Source: JAGNZR01 sp051652785
GTDB lineage: Bacteria > Fusobacteriota > Fusobacteriia > Fusobacteriales > Fusobacteriaceae
Assembly: GCA_051652785.1 (NCBI GenBank)
Contig: JBOFUX010000041.1
Span: 1-64,000 of the forward strand
Reading direction: 5' to 3'
DNA length: 64,000 bases
Positions 51,396 through 61,282 of this stretch are shown here, piece after piece. Numbering within the stretch: the stretch's first letter is position 1; every line of letters begins with the position of its first letter. Below the pieces are notes generated by a model. The model was not told the DNA's origin, ran no database searches, and saw nothing but the letters and a program-made list of their open reading frames with translations. The position numbers and the translations under genes were made by a program.

Positions 51396-54233
51396 TTATA
51401 TTTTTTTATTAGATAAAACTTTTTTTAAATAATGTCCTGTATAACTTTTTTTGTTTTTAGAGACTTCTTCTGGTGTTCCTACTGCAATCACTTTTCCACC
51501 CATATCTCCACCTTCAGGACCTATATCAATTATATAGTCTGCTGATTTAATTACATCTAAATTATGTTCAATTATTATAACTGTATTTCCTTTTTTCACT
51601 AATCTATTTAGAACTCCAAGTAGTTTTCTAATATCTTCAAAATGCAACCCTGTTGTAGGTTCATCTAATATGTATATAGTTTTTCCACGAGATGTTTTTG
51701 ATAGTTCACTTGCAAGTTTTATTCTCTGAGCTTCTCCCCCTGATAAAGTAGTTGCTGGTTGTCCAAGCTTTATATAATCTAGTCCCACATCTATAAGCAC
51801 TTTTAATTTTTTTTCTAAATTAGGAATAGCTTGAAAAAAATTATATGCTTCTAAAACTGTCATTTCCAAAACTTCAGCTATATTTTTATTTTTATAACGA
51901 GCTTCTAATGTATCTTTATTGTATCTTTTTCCTTTACAAACTTCACATTCTACATATACATCTGGAAGAAAATTCATCTCTATTTTCATTATTCCTGCCC
52001 CTTGACAAGCCTCGCATCTTCCACCTTTTACATTGAAAGAAAATCTTCCTTTATTCCAACCTTTAATTTTTGAATCTTTCGTTTCAGAAAAAATATTTCT
52101 GATTTCATCAAAAATTTTAGTATAAGTAGCTGGATTGGACCTTGGAGTTCTTCCTATTGGATTTTGGTCTATATCTACAACTTTTTCTAAATCTTCTAAT
52201 CCACTTAACGATTTGTATTCTAAAGGATAAACTTTTCCACCATTTAATTTGTTAAAAAGAGCTGGAAAAAGAGTTTGATTTATCAGTGTAGATTTTCCAC
52301 TTCCACTAACACCTGTTATTACAGTCATAACACCCTTTGGTATTTTTGCATTTATATTTTTAAGATTGTTTCCAGTAGCACCACAAATCTCAATATATTC
52401 CTTTAACTCTCTTCTTATTTTTGGAGTTTTTATTTTTAATATTTTATTTAAATATTGTCCAGTTACTGAAGTTTCTGAAGCTAACATTTCTGTTGGTGTT
52501 CCTTTAAAAACTACATATCCACCGTTTATTCCTGCACCAGGACCTATATCAATTATATAGTCTGCTTGTCTCATGGTATCCTCGTCATGTTCTACAACAA
52601 TTAATGTATTACCTAATTTTTTTAGTTTGGAAAGAGTGAGTAAAAGTTTATCATTATCCCTTTGATGCAATCCAATGCTTGGCTCGTCTAAAACATATAA
52701 TACACCAGTCAAACCTGACCCAATTTGAGTTGCTAGTCTTATTCTTTGAGATTCTCCCCCTGATAAAGTTTTAGTTCCTCTCGCTAAACTTAAATAATCT
52801 AAACCTACATTTATCATAAAATTTAATCTTTCTTTTATTTCTTTTAATATTTCCTTTGCTATTTTTTCTTGTTTTGATGTTAAATTTAAATCTATAAAAA
52901 AATCTAAGGATTTTCTTATACTTAGTTCACAAATTTCAATTATATTTAATTCACCAACAGTTATAGATAAAACTTCTGGTTTAAGTCTTTTTCCTCCACA
53001 TACTTTACAAATTTTTTCAACCATATACTTGTTTTCTATCTCATCTTTCATAGCCTCAGAGAAACTTTCGGCATATCGTCTTTCTAAATTTGTTACTATT
53101 CCTTCAAATTCTTTAAGTCCATGAAAACTATATTCACCATCATAATCTACACGAAATTTTTTTCCCTCAGTTCCATAAAATATTATATTTTTATTTTTTT
53201 CTGAAAGTTTTTCAAAAGGTTTATTCATGTCTATTTTAAAATTATTACACATGGATTTAAATATTTCCCAAGAGTACCCTTTTCTTACTGAAGCTCCTGG
53301 AACATATATTCCTCCATTATTTAAACTAAGTTTTTTATCTAAAATTAGTCTATTTTCATCTACTTCCATTTTTTTTCCAATACCTTTACATTCAGGACAA
53401 GCACCATAAGGAGCATTAAAAGAAAATAGTCTAGAATTTAGTTCGGGAATACTAACATTTTCATGGTAAGGGCAGCTTAAATTTTCACTATATGGATAAT
53501 CTATATCATCTATATTTAATATTATTTTTCCGTTGGAGAGTTCAGAAGCGTGCTCAAGCCCTTCAGTTAATCTTCCTAAAAACTCCTCTTCTTCTTTTTT
53601 TATAACTAATCTATCAATTATAACTTCTATGTTATGCTTCTTATTTTTATCTAAATCTATCTCATCTTCTAAATATAAGATTTGATTATTGATCCTTGCT
53701 CTAACAAAACCTTTTTTTAATAAATTGATAAATAAATTTTTATGAGTTCCTTTTTTGTCTTTTATTACTGGAGATAAAATAACTAATTTTTGACCTGTTT
53801 TAAATTTTTCTAAAACATTATTATATATCTCTTCGATTGTTTGTTTCTCTACTGGAGTATTGCATATAGGGCAATGGGGCGTTCCAATATGTGCAAATAA
53901 AAGTCTCATATAATCGTAAACTTCTGTTATAGTTCCAACAGTGGAACGGGGATTTTTATTAGTAGTCTTTTGCTCTATGGATATCGCTGGTGACAATCCC
54001 TCTATACTATCTATATCCGGCTTATCCATTTGTCCTATAAACTGTCTTGCATAGGCAGATAAACTCTCAACATATCTTCTTTGCCCCTCAGAATAAATTG
54101 TATCAAATGCAAGTGAGGATTTTCCACTTCCACTAACACCTGTAATTACTACAAAACTATTTTTAGGTATTTCAATATTTATATTTTTTAGATTATGTTG
54201 TCTTGCTCCTTTTATTATAATTTTATCTAACAC
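51396..54233 (-). CDS. uvrA: Excinuclease ABC subunit A
   Basis: 945 aa, full length. Two ABC ATPase modules with Walker A 'GVSGSGKSSL' and 'GVSGSGKSTL', signatures 'LSGGESQRIRLA' and 'LSGGEAQRIKLA', and zinc knuckles 'CPICNTPV', 'CPECKG' and 'CEACQGAG...CEVCKGK'. Damage recognition in nucleotide excision repair. Start: GTG at 54233 lies seven bases after AAGGAG; a TTG one codon upstream (54236) is the alternative. First gene of the uvrA-ruvA pair. Confidence 0.96.
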   Translation of the reverse strand: MLDKIIIKGARQHNLKNINIEIPKNSFVVITGVSGSGKSSLAFDTIYSEGQRRYVESLSAYARQFIGQMDKPDIDSIEGLSPAISIEQKTTNKNPRSTVGTITEVYDYMRLLFAHIGTPHCPICNTPVEKQTIEEIYNNVLEKFKTGQKLVILSPVIKDKKGTHKNLFINLLKKGFVRARINNQILYLEDEIDLDKNKKHNIEVIIDRLVIKKEEEEFLGRLTEGLEHASELSNGKIILNIDDIDYPYSENLSCPYHENVSIPELNSRLFSFNAPYGACPECKGIGKKMEVDENRLILDKKLSLNNGGIYVPGASVRKGYSWEIFKSMCNNFKIDMNKPFEKLSEKNKNIIFYGTEGKKFRVDYDGEYSFHGLKEFEGIVTNLERRYAESFSEAMKDEIENKYMVEKICKVCGGKRLKPEVLSITVGELNIIEICELSIRKSLDFFIDLNLTSKQEKIAKEILKEIKERLNFMINVGLDYLSLARGTKTLSGGESQRIRLATQIGSGLTGVLYVLDEPSIGLHQRDNDKLLLTLSKLKKLGNTLIVVEHDEDTMRQADYIIDIGPGAGINGGYVVFKGTPTEMLASETSVTGQYLNKILKIKTPKIRRELKEYIEICGATGNNLKNINAKIPKGVMTVITGVSGSGKSTLINQTLFPALFNKLNGGKVYPLEYKSLSGLEDLEKVVDIDQNPIGRTPRSNPATYTKIFDEIRNIFSETKDSKIKGWNKGRFSFNVKGGRCEACQGAGIMKIEMNFLPDVYVECEVCKGKRYNKDTLEARYKNKNIAEVLEMTVLEAYNFFQAIPNLEKKLKVLIDVGLDYIKLGQPATTLSGGEAQRIKLASELSKTSRGKTIYILDEPTTGLHFEDIRKLLGVLNRLVKKGNTVIIIEHNLDVIKSADYIIDIGPEGGDMGGKVIAVGTPEEVSKNKKSYTGHYLKKVLSNKKI

Positions 54234-54349
54234 CAAATATCTCCTTTTACTTTTTTATACAATTCTATCATAAAAACAAGCTATTTTTAAATATATATTT
54301 ATATATTTTAATTTTTATAAATTATTTATTTAGTTTTATTACAATTTAA

Positions 54350-54378
54350 TTGACAAATATATTAAAACATTGTACATT
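54350..54378 (+). promoter_or_regulatory. Promoter of the creatininase-SBP-argG unit
   Basis: TTGACA (54350-54355), 17-nt spacer, TACATT (54373-54378). The leader to the ATG at 54509 is about 120 bases and holds two small hairpins (CATAT/ATATG near 54422 and TATCT/AGATA near 54458); no known riboswitch was recognised. Confidence 0.7.
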
Positions 54379-54508
54379 ATTTAAAATATAAATATATTAT
54401 CTCAGAAATATATTTTATACTCATATGTTAGCTATATGATATACGAAAAGAATTAGGTATCTAAAAATAGATAAGACTTGTTTTAATATAAAATAATAGG
54501 GGGGGAAA

Positions 54509-55264
54509 ATGGAATTACTATATATGAATTCAGATGATGCAGAAAAAAATTTTAAAAAAAATAGTATAGGAATTTTAGTGATTGGTAGTATCGAGCAACA
54601 TGGTGCTCACGCTCCTTTAGGTACAGATTTTATTATCCCTAACTTTTTAGCAAATGAGATAAAAAAAAGAGAAGATGTTATTCTTCTTCCTGGAATTCCA
54701 TATGGAGTGTGTACCTCTATTAAAGAGTTTCCTGGAACCATTGATATTGGATATGATGTTTTATTAAATTTACTTCGTTCTATTATTAAAAGTGTTTCTT
54801 ATTTTGGAATGAAAAAAATAATTTTCATAAATGGTCACGGAGGAAATATTTCTGTATTAGATAGAGTTGCACTTGAATTTTATAGCCACGGTGGAATAAT
54901 AGCAACTTTAGACTGGTGGCTAATCGCAAAGGAGATAAATCCTAAATATGGAGGTGGACATGGAGATATTCAAGAAACTAGTGCAGTTATGGCTATTGCA
55001 CCTGAAAGTGTAAATTTAGATTTATGCAAACCACCTATAGTTAAGCAATTATCTAAAAATTTATCTAATAAATATATTTCAAACTATACTTTTAAAAATG
55101 GAACAGTGAAAATACAAAAAACTTTTATTGATGTTGCACCTAATGGCTGGATTGGTCCATTGGACCCTAAAAATTCAAGTGAAAAACTTGGAAAAGAAAT
55201 GATGAATGAAATGACAGCATATATAAATTCTTTTATTGATGAATTTAAAACTATTGTAAGATAA
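54509..55264 (+). CDS. Creatininase-family amidohydrolase
   Basis: 251 aa. Metal-binding residues: Glu29 and His31 in 'GSIEQHGAHAPLGTD', Asp40, His110 in 'INGHGGNIS', and Glu156 in 'GGHGDIQETSAV'. The fold hydrolyses cyclic or linear amides (creatinine, formamides, some peptide precursors). Substrate here is unknown. It is followed after 12 bases by a peptide-type binding lipoprotein, which suggests that an imported amide or peptide is its substrate. Strong ribosome binding site AGGGGGG. Confidence 0.9.
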   Translation: MELLYMNSDDAEKNFKKNSIGILVIGSIEQHGAHAPLGTDFIIPNFLANEIKKREDVILLPGIPYGVCTSIKEFPGTIDIGYDVLLNLLRSIIKSVSYFGMKKIIFINGHGGNISVLDRVALEFYSHGGIIATLDWWLIAKEINPKYGGGHGDIQETSAVMAIAPESVNLDLCKPPIVKQLSKNLSNKYISNYTFKNGTVKIQKTFIDVAPNGWIGPLDPKNSSEKLGKEMMNEMTAYINSFIDEFKTIVR

Positions 55265-55276
55265 TTAAGGAGATAT

Positions 55277-56782
55277 ATGAATAAAAAATTTATTTTTATA
55301 TTTGCATTTATTTTATTAACAATATCTTGCTCAAAACAAAAGAAAAATAATATAACTGATAAAACCTTAGTTATATCTCAAGGAGCTGATCCTCGTTCAT
55401 TAGATCCTCACAAGGCTATTGATACACCATCAGTAAGAGTTTATTCCCAAATTTATGATCAGCTAGTACGTCATAATATAAATATGGAAATAGAGCCTAA
55501 TTTAGCTAAGAATTGGACTTGGGAAAATCCCACAGAGATAATTTTTAATTTAGAAGAAAATGTGAGATTTCATAATGGAGATAAATTAACTGCATCAGAC
55601 GTTAAATTTTCATTGGAAAGAATGTTTATCTCACCTACAGTCTCATTTTTGATTAATGAAATTAATAAAATAGAAGTTATAAATGAAACTACTATTAAAA
55701 TAACTACAAAGCAACCATTTGGTCCATTACTTAGCCATTTAGCACACCCTGGTGCAGGTATATTAAATGAAAAACATACCAACTCTTTAGGGGCACAGTA
55801 TGGTATTTCTCCTATGGGAACTGGACCTTTTAAGTTTTCAGAATGGATTCCTGGTGATAATGTAAAATTAGTCTCAAATTTAGAATATTATCGTGGTACT
55901 ACTCCTATTAAAAATATAATGTTTAAAAATATTGTTGAGGGTAATAATAGAACAATTGGATTAGAAACTAAAGAACTTGATATTTCATATGATGTAGAAC
56001 CAATGGATATAAATATAATAAAAAATGAAAAAGATTTATCTCTATTATCAAAGAAATCTTTAGGAACAGCATATCTTGGATTAAATATGAATAAAAAACC
56101 ATTTAATCAAAAAGAAATAAGACAAGCTATTGCATATTCACTAGACGCTGAATCTATTGAAAAAATAATTTACAATGGAGCAGCTACAATAGCGGATTCG
56201 CCGTTAAGCCCTCAAATAAAAGGGTATAAAAGTAGTCGCAAATACAATAAAAATATTTTAAAAGCTAAGGAACTTCTTTCTATTGCTGGTTATCCTCACG
56301 GTTTTAAAATGAAAATTTGGGTAAATGATAGTCAGATAAGAAAAGATATTGCTACAATATTTCAGGCACAGCTAAAAGAAGTTGGAATAGACGTTATAAT
56401 AGAAACTATGGAATGGGGGTCTTATCTTGAGGCAACAGCAAGAGGAGAACATGATTCTTATCTATTAGGTTGGTCTACTGTTACAGGAGATGCAGATTAT
56501 GGACTATACCCTTTATTTCATTCTTCTAACTTTGGTCGTCCTGGAAATAGATCTTTTTATAAAAATGAAAAAGTTGATACTTTTTTAGAGGAAGCTAGAG
56601 CGACCATTGAAGTAAAAAAAAGAATTGAACTTTATGAAGCTATTCAAGATATAATTCAAGAAGAACTTCCTATTATCACCTTTGTATTTGTTGGTCAAAA
56701 TGTCGGAATAAATACAAAAGTTTTAAACTTCAATCTTCACCCAACTGGATATCATGAGCTATATCAAGTGGATACTAAATAA
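55277..56782 (+). CDS. Peptide/nickel-type ABC substrate-binding lipoprotein (SBP_bac_5)
   Basis: 501 aa. Lipoprotein signal ending 'LLTISC' with Cys18 as the lipid site. The mature part has the DppA/OppA-like fold: 'SQGADPRSLDPHKAIDTPS', 'VRFHNGDKLTASDVKFSLERM', 'VNDSQIRKDIATIFQAQLKEVGI'. The ligand may be a peptide, nickel chelate or glutathione-like compound. No permease or ATPase genes accompany it, so it must work with a transporter encoded elsewhere. AAGGAG before the ATG. Confidence 0.92.
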   Translation: MNKKFIFIFAFILLTISCSKQKKNNITDKTLVISQGADPRSLDPHKAIDTPSVRVYSQIYDQLVRHNINMEIEPNLAKNWTWENPTEIIFNLEENVRFHNGDKLTASDVKFSLERMFISPTVSFLINEINKIEVINETTIKITTKQPFGPLLSHLAHPGAGILNEKHTNSLGAQYGISPMGTGPFKFSEWIPGDNVKLVSNLEYYRGTTPIKNIMFKNIVEGNNRTIGLETKELDISYDVEPMDINIIKNEKDLSLLSKKSLGTAYLGLNMNKKPFNQKEIRQAIAYSLDAESIEKIIYNGAATIADSPLSPQIKGYKSSRKYNKNILKAKELLSIAGYPHGFKMKIWVNDSQIRKDIATIFQAQLKEVGIDVIIETMEWGSYLEATARGEHDSYLLGWSTVTGDADYGLYPLFHSSNFGRPGNRSFYKNEKVDTFLEEARATIEVKKRIELYEAIQDIIQEELPIITFVFVGQNVGINTKVLNFNLHPTGYHELYQVDTK

Positions 56783-56847
56783 AATCTTTATTTAGCAAAA
56801 AAGAATATTATTATTTATATTCTTAATATAAATTCTGGAGGAAAATT

Positions 56848-58053
56848 ATGAAAAAAAAAATAGTTTTAGCTTATTCTGGGGGATTAGATACTTCTGTTAT
56901 AATTCCATGGCTAAAGGAAAATTATGATTGTGAAATTATAGCAGTCGCTGTGAATGTTGGACAAAAAGATGATTTTAAAGCTGTGGAAGAAAAAGCTTAT
57001 TTAATTGGAGCAAATAAGTTTTACTGTATTGATAAAACTGAAGAATTTGTAAATGAGTATGTGTTTCCAACTTTAAAAATGGGAGCTATTTATGAAAATA
57101 AATACCTCCTTGGAACTTCTATGGCGAGACCTATTATAGCAAAAGCTTTAGTTGAGATTGCTCAAAAAGAAAATGCTAAACATATAACTCACGGTGCTAC
57201 TGGAAAAGGAAATGATCAAGTTAGATTTGAATTAGCTATAAAAGCTTTAGATCCAACTATTGAAATTATTGCTCCTTGGCGTATTTGGGATATAAAATCT
57301 AGAGAACAAGAGATCGCTTATTTAGAAAATAAAGGAATTAGTTTGCCTTTTTCAAAAAAATCTCCATACAGTAGAGATGAAAATCTATTTCATGTTAGCC
57401 ATGAGGGATTTGATTTAGAACTTCCAGAAAATGAACCTAGTTATGAAAATATTTTACTATGGACTAATATATTAGAAAAAACTCCTAATAACAGTGAATA
57501 TATTACACTTGAATTTTTAAAAGGAATTCCTGTAGCTCTAAACGGAGAAAAATTGTCTGGAGTTAAATTAATTGAAAAATTAAATAAAATAGGTGGACTT
57601 CACGGAATTGGAGTTTTAGATATAGTTGAAAATAGATTGGTCGGAATGAAATCTCGTGGTATTTACGAAACTCCTGGAGGAACAATTTTATTTTATGCTC
57701 ATGAAGAGCTTGAAAGACTATGTTTAGATAAGGATACCACTCATATGAAAATTCAACTTGCTCAAGAATTTTCTAAACTTGTTTACAATGGAAAATGGTT
57801 TACAACACTTAGAGAAGCTATTAGTTCTTTTGGAGATATAACCCAAGAATATGTTACAGGTGAAGTAAAAATAAAACTTTATAAAGGAAATATGATTTTA
57901 GCAGGTACAAAATCTCCATACTCGCTACATTCTGAGGATTTCTCAACTTTTGAAGAGGACACTGTATATAATCAAAATGATGCTGAAGGATTTATTAATT
58001 TATACGGGCTCCCTTTAAAAATAAAAGCTTTAATGAAAATGAAAAATAAATAA
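56848..58053 (+). CDS. argG: Argininosuccinate synthase
   Basis: 401 aa. ATP-pyrophosphatase loop 'AYSGGLDTSV' (8-17), 'GATGKGNDQVRFE' citrulline/aspartate site, 'KSRGIYETPGGTIL'. Joins citrulline and aspartate to argininosuccinate. argH is not next to it. 65 bases after the binding-protein gene, with a small AT-rich hairpin between, so it may be cotranscribed. TGGAGG precedes the ATG. Confidence 0.96.
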   Translation: MKKKIVLAYSGGLDTSVIIPWLKENYDCEIIAVAVNVGQKDDFKAVEEKAYLIGANKFYCIDKTEEFVNEYVFPTLKMGAIYENKYLLGTSMARPIIAKALVEIAQKENAKHITHGATGKGNDQVRFELAIKALDPTIEIIAPWRIWDIKSREQEIAYLENKGISLPFSKKSPYSRDENLFHVSHEGFDLELPENEPSYENILLWTNILEKTPNNSEYITLEFLKGIPVALNGEKLSGVKLIEKLNKIGGLHGIGVLDIVENRLVGMKSRGIYETPGGTILFYAHEELERLCLDKDTTHMKIQLAQEFSKLVYNGKWFTTLREAISSFGDITQEYVTGEVKIKLYKGNMILAGTKSPYSLHSEDFSTFEEDTVYNQNDAEGFINLYGLPLKIKALMKMKNK

Positions 58054-58057
58054 TATT

Positions 58058-58104
58058 AAAAAAAATGGATAAATTTAAACTAGTTAAATTTTATCCATTT
58101 TTTT
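58058..58104. terminator. Bidirectional terminator between argG and the epimerase gene
   Basis: Arms with core AAAAATGGATAAA and TTATCCATTTTT, A-tract on the left and T-tract on the right; serves the convergent argG and GalM-like genes. Confidence 0.8.
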
Positions 58105-58111
58105 ATTACAA

Positions 58112-58984
58112 TTAATAATCAAATTCAGTTTCATAAGAAGCTGAAAAATATTTATTTGCTTCTAATTTTATTAAATCTTTTTTATCTTTAAAATCACCAC
58201 AAAAATCTGCATCATCACTTTTTCCAAGCCAAGGTTCAATACATATAAAATTCCCTGCGAGTTTCTTCCAAAAAGCGATATATTTAAATCCTTCAATTGT
58301 AACTAATATTTTTCTTTCACTTTTTTTTTCACGAAGAATAACATATTTACTTTTAAAATCTGAAAAAACAAATGTTTTATCAAAACCAGGTGTATCTAAT
58401 GTTATTTTTTTTTCTTTTGTTTCATAAGTAAAAATTTTTCCTGTATATACTCCATTCTCATTTAATTCGTGTAAAAGCATTTTCTCTTCAACTTCAAATT
58501 CTAATGAGTAATCTTCTAAAGAATGATAAGAATCAAAAGGACATTTAAATGCAGGGTGAGCTCCCACAGAAAAATATAATAATTTATTCATTGGATTATA
58601 TACTGAATAATTTGTTATTAATTTTTTTTCTTCTAATTTATAAGTCACAACAAATTTAAAATCCATTGGAAAAGTGTTTTCAGGTAGCATATCTCCAGTT
58701 AAAGATAATATTACTTCAGTATTTGAAATTTTTTTAGAATCAAAAACTGAAGCCCTTGCAAAACCATGATTAGTAGTTAATGAGAATGATTTTCCTTCAA
58801 ATCGAAACTCATTATTATTGCATTTTCCAACTACTGGAAAAAGAACTGGTGATACCCCATCCCATATTTCTTTATTTCCATCCCACATATAATTAGCTCC
58901 TGTTTTCGTATTAATAACTTCACGAATTTCAGCACCTAACAAATTTACATGAACGGTTAAAAACTCGTTATAAATTTTAATCAT
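58112..58984 (-). CDS. Aldose 1-epimerase family protein (LacX/GalM-like)
   Basis: 290 aa beta-sandwich. Catalytic candidates are His in 'TTNHGFARAS', His in 'SVGAHPAFKCPF' and Glu in 'FICIEPWLG'. The family includes mutarotases for galactose and glucose and hexose-6-phosphate epimerases; the shorter LacX-like group is the best fit. Its ATG overlaps the rqcH stop (ATGA), so it is the last gene of the rpe-marR-rqcH run. Confidence 0.87.
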   Translation of the reverse strand: MIKIYNEFLTVHVNLLGAEIREVINTKTGANYMWDGNKEIWDGVSPVLFPVVGKCNNNEFRFEGKSFSLTTNHGFARASVFDSKKISNTEVILSLTGDMLPENTFPMDFKFVVTYKLEEKKLITNYSVYNPMNKLLYFSVGAHPAFKCPFDSYHSLEDYSLEFEVEEKMLLHELNENGVYTGKIFTYETKEKKITLDTPGFDKTFVFSDFKSKYVILREKKSERKILVTIEGFKYIAFWKKLAGNFICIEPWLGKSDDADFCGDFKDKKDLIKLEANKYFSASYETEFDY

Positions 58985-60609
58985 AATTCCTCCTTTATTA
59001 CATTAATAGTCTTTTGATTTGTATAAATAACAAATCCTGGTTTTGAGCCATTAGGTTTCGTTACATATTTTCTTCGTGTATAATCAACACTTATTTTATC
59101 TCCTAAATTACCTCGAGAAAAATTAGCTGCATAACTAGCTGCCTTTTCAATAAGTTCAGGCGTTAAATTATTCTCATTACATTTTAATATAACATGAGAA
59201 CCGGGAATATCTTTAGCATGAAACCAAAAATCATCTTTAGCACCTATTTTAAAAGTTATATAGTCATTTTCAATATTATTTCTACCATATATTATAGTAA
59301 AAAATTCATCTATAATTGATACCCCTAATGATATTTTCTTTTTATTTTTTTTTATTTTTTTACTATCTTTTAAACTTTTTTTCAAATATTTTTGATTTTC
59401 TAATTCTTCAATAATATTTTTTAAGTTTTCCACTGTGGGAACTGTTTTTGTAAAAGTTAAGATAGAATTTAAATAATCTAGTTCTTTTTGAACCTCTATT
59501 TTTCTAATTTTATTGGCTTCTAATCCTCTTTTCAACTTATTATATTTTTTATAATATGATTCAATATTTCTTTGAATTGAATGAGTTTTATTAAGTGCTA
59601 TATCTATCATTTTATCTGTATAAAAATTATATAATTCAACTTGAGAAATAAATTTAGGTATGGAATAAATATTTGCTGCTAAAATATCACCAATTTCTTT
59701 ATATTCATTTAAATTATTTTTTTCTATATTATCTTTTTCTATATTTATTAATATTTTTTCTATTTTTTTTATCTTTGTATTTGTAGCTCGAGTGATTTTG
59801 TTTAATAAAATTTCAAAACTAGAAGATAAAGCATTTTTTTCTAAATAAAATTCAACTAATTCACTAAAAGTTTGAAATGGGATAACCTCATCATAAAATT
59901 GAGGTTTTACAGTAAATAAAACAGTTGCTAATATTATTTTTTTTTCTTTTAAATAACATTTTGGAGAAGAGATTGAGTTAAGAATATTTTTTAAATCTTC
60001 AAAATTTGAAATAGTCAATGCTAAATTTTTTCCAACACCTTCTAAAGAAGCGACTAATCCAATATTTTTAAAATTTTCAAAATTTTCCTCTGTTACACTT
60101 AAAGGAAGATTTTTTTTAGAGATAATAGGTTGAAAATATTCTGCACCAGGAAGTAAAACTCTTAGTCTATTTTCTTCTATTGGAATTTTTTTTATTAAAT
60201 CTAAAATTTTATTTTCAAAGTTAACAATAATAAGATTTGAATGTTTTCCCATTATTTCAAAATATAATTTATATATATGAATTACTCCTAATTCATCAAG
60301 TTTTTTAAAAGAAAAACAAAGAATTCTATCCATCCCTATCTGTTCTATTTTTTCTAGTAAAGCATTAGAAAAATATTTTCTAAGTGAAAGAACAAAATTA
60401 AATTCTTCATTTAATCTAAAACTTTTTTCATTGGAAAGAAAACATATGGGTAAAGAATTATTACAAGATATAACTAAGGAAACTTTTCCAAAAGATAAAG
60501 TAACAGAATTTTCTGTCTCTTGAGATATTTTCCCTATTTTTTTCCCTACAAGATTAGAAGAAAATTCTTCTATTATCTTGTGAAGAGATATTCCGTCTAA
60601 ATAAAACAT
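58981..60609 (-). CDS. rqcH: NFACT-family ribosome quality control factor RqcH (FbpA-like)
   Basis: 542 aa from the ATG at 60609, chosen because AAGGAG lies eight bases before it; a frame extension to 60651 would overlap the MarR gene. NFACT-N (about 1-200), HhH, long coiled coil (about 270-400, 'ESYYKKYNKLKRGLEANKIR'), and NFACT-R (about 430-542; 'KDDFWFHAKDIPGSHVIL', 'RGNLGDKISVDYTRRKYV'). Adds C-terminal Ala tails to stalled nascent chains on 50S subunits and, in some species, binds fibronectin. Confidence 0.92.
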   Translation of the reverse strand: MFYLDGISLHKIIEEFSSNLVGKKIGKISQETENSVTLSFGKVSLVISCNNSLPICFLSNEKSFRLNEEFNFVLSLRKYFSNALLEKIEQIGMDRILCFSFKKLDELGVIHIYKLYFEIMGKHSNLIIVNFENKILDLIKKIPIEENRLRVLLPGAEYFQPIISKKNLPLSVTEENFENFKNIGLVASLEGVGKNLALTISNFEDLKNILNSISSPKCYLKEKKIILATVLFTVKPQFYDEVIPFQTFSELVEFYLEKNALSSSFEILLNKITRATNTKIKKIEKILINIEKDNIEKNNLNEYKEIGDILAANIYSIPKFISQVELYNFYTDKMIDIALNKTHSIQRNIESYYKKYNKLKRGLEANKIRKIEVQKELDYLNSILTFTKTVPTVENLKNIIEELENQKYLKKSLKDSKKIKKNKKKISLGVSIIDEFFTIIYGRNNIENDYITFKIGAKDDFWFHAKDIPGSHVILKCNENNLTPELIEKAASYAANFSRGNLGDKISVDYTRRKYVTKPNGSKPGFVIYTNQKTINVIKEEL

Positions 60610-60619
60610 ATTTTTCTCC

Positions 60620-61282
60620 TTATATTTTTGTGCAAATAAGATTTTTAGCATCTAAAGCATCTAACTTTATAATTTTTTTATCAAAAGTTAATATTTCAAT
60701 CTCTTTACCTGTTTTATAAACTTCAACAGTGGAAAAATTTTTTATTCCATTCTTCTCAAAAAAATCTTGTATAATAGGAGTTCCTTTAATTGCTACAACA
60801 GAAACCTTTGTTCCTCTTGAAAATTCATCTAAAGGGAGAGGCTTAAAAAAACCTGTTTTATTTGATAAATTATTTAAAATAACTTCAAAAATTTCAATAA
60901 ATTTTTCTAAATCAGGAAGAGCTACATTTTCAGTAATAGAAGAAAGTAACATATTATGATAATTATTATGATAAATCAACGCTTCAAGACCTTTTTTATC
61001 TAAAGCTACATATACTTTTCTTCTATCTAATTCAGAACGGGTTCTAGTTATAAATCCTTTCTCTGAAAGTTTAGAAACTGCCACTGTTGCTGTTCCCATT
61101 GTTGTTCCTAGTCTATCAGAAAGCTCGTGCATAGTTAAAGTATCTGAATTTATTGCGTCTATTATGTGTAGTTCTGTATGTGTAAGACCTTTTATCCCAA
61201 CTTTTAATGCCATATCTTCTGTTTTATAAAAAAGTTTGAAAAACTCTTCTAAAACACCATTAACTCTATTTACATTTTTCAT
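60620..61282 (-). CDS. MarR-family regulator fused to a FeoA-like domain
   Basis: 220 aa. MarR winged helix (about 1-145; 'LTMHELSDRLGTTMGTATVA', wing 'SELDRRKVYVALDKKG') followed by a C-terminal SH3-like segment (about 148-220; 'EFSRGTKVSVVAIKGTPIIQ', 'EVYKTGKEIEILTFDKKIIK') that looks like FeoA, as on DtxR/MntR repressors. This suggests metal-dependent or metal-related control. It follows rpe directly (no intergenic space) and precedes rqcH by 10 bases. Targets unknown. Confidence 0.8.
   Translation of the reverse strand: MKNVNRVNGVLEEFFKLFYKTEDMALKVGIKGLTHTELHIIDAINSDTLTMHELSDRLGTTMGTATVAVSKLSEKGFITRTRSELDRRKVYVALDKKGLEALIYHNNYHNMLLSSITENVALPDLEKFIEIFEVILNNLSNKTGFFKPLPLDEFSRGTKVSVVAIKGTPIIQDFFEKNGIKNFSTVEVYKTGKEIEILTFDKKIIKLDALDAKNLICTKI

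Noticed and set aside
54379..54508. Riboswitch in the leader of the creatininase gene
   Set aside because: Only two small AT-rich hairpins are visible and no conserved blocks of known riboswitch classes were recognised.
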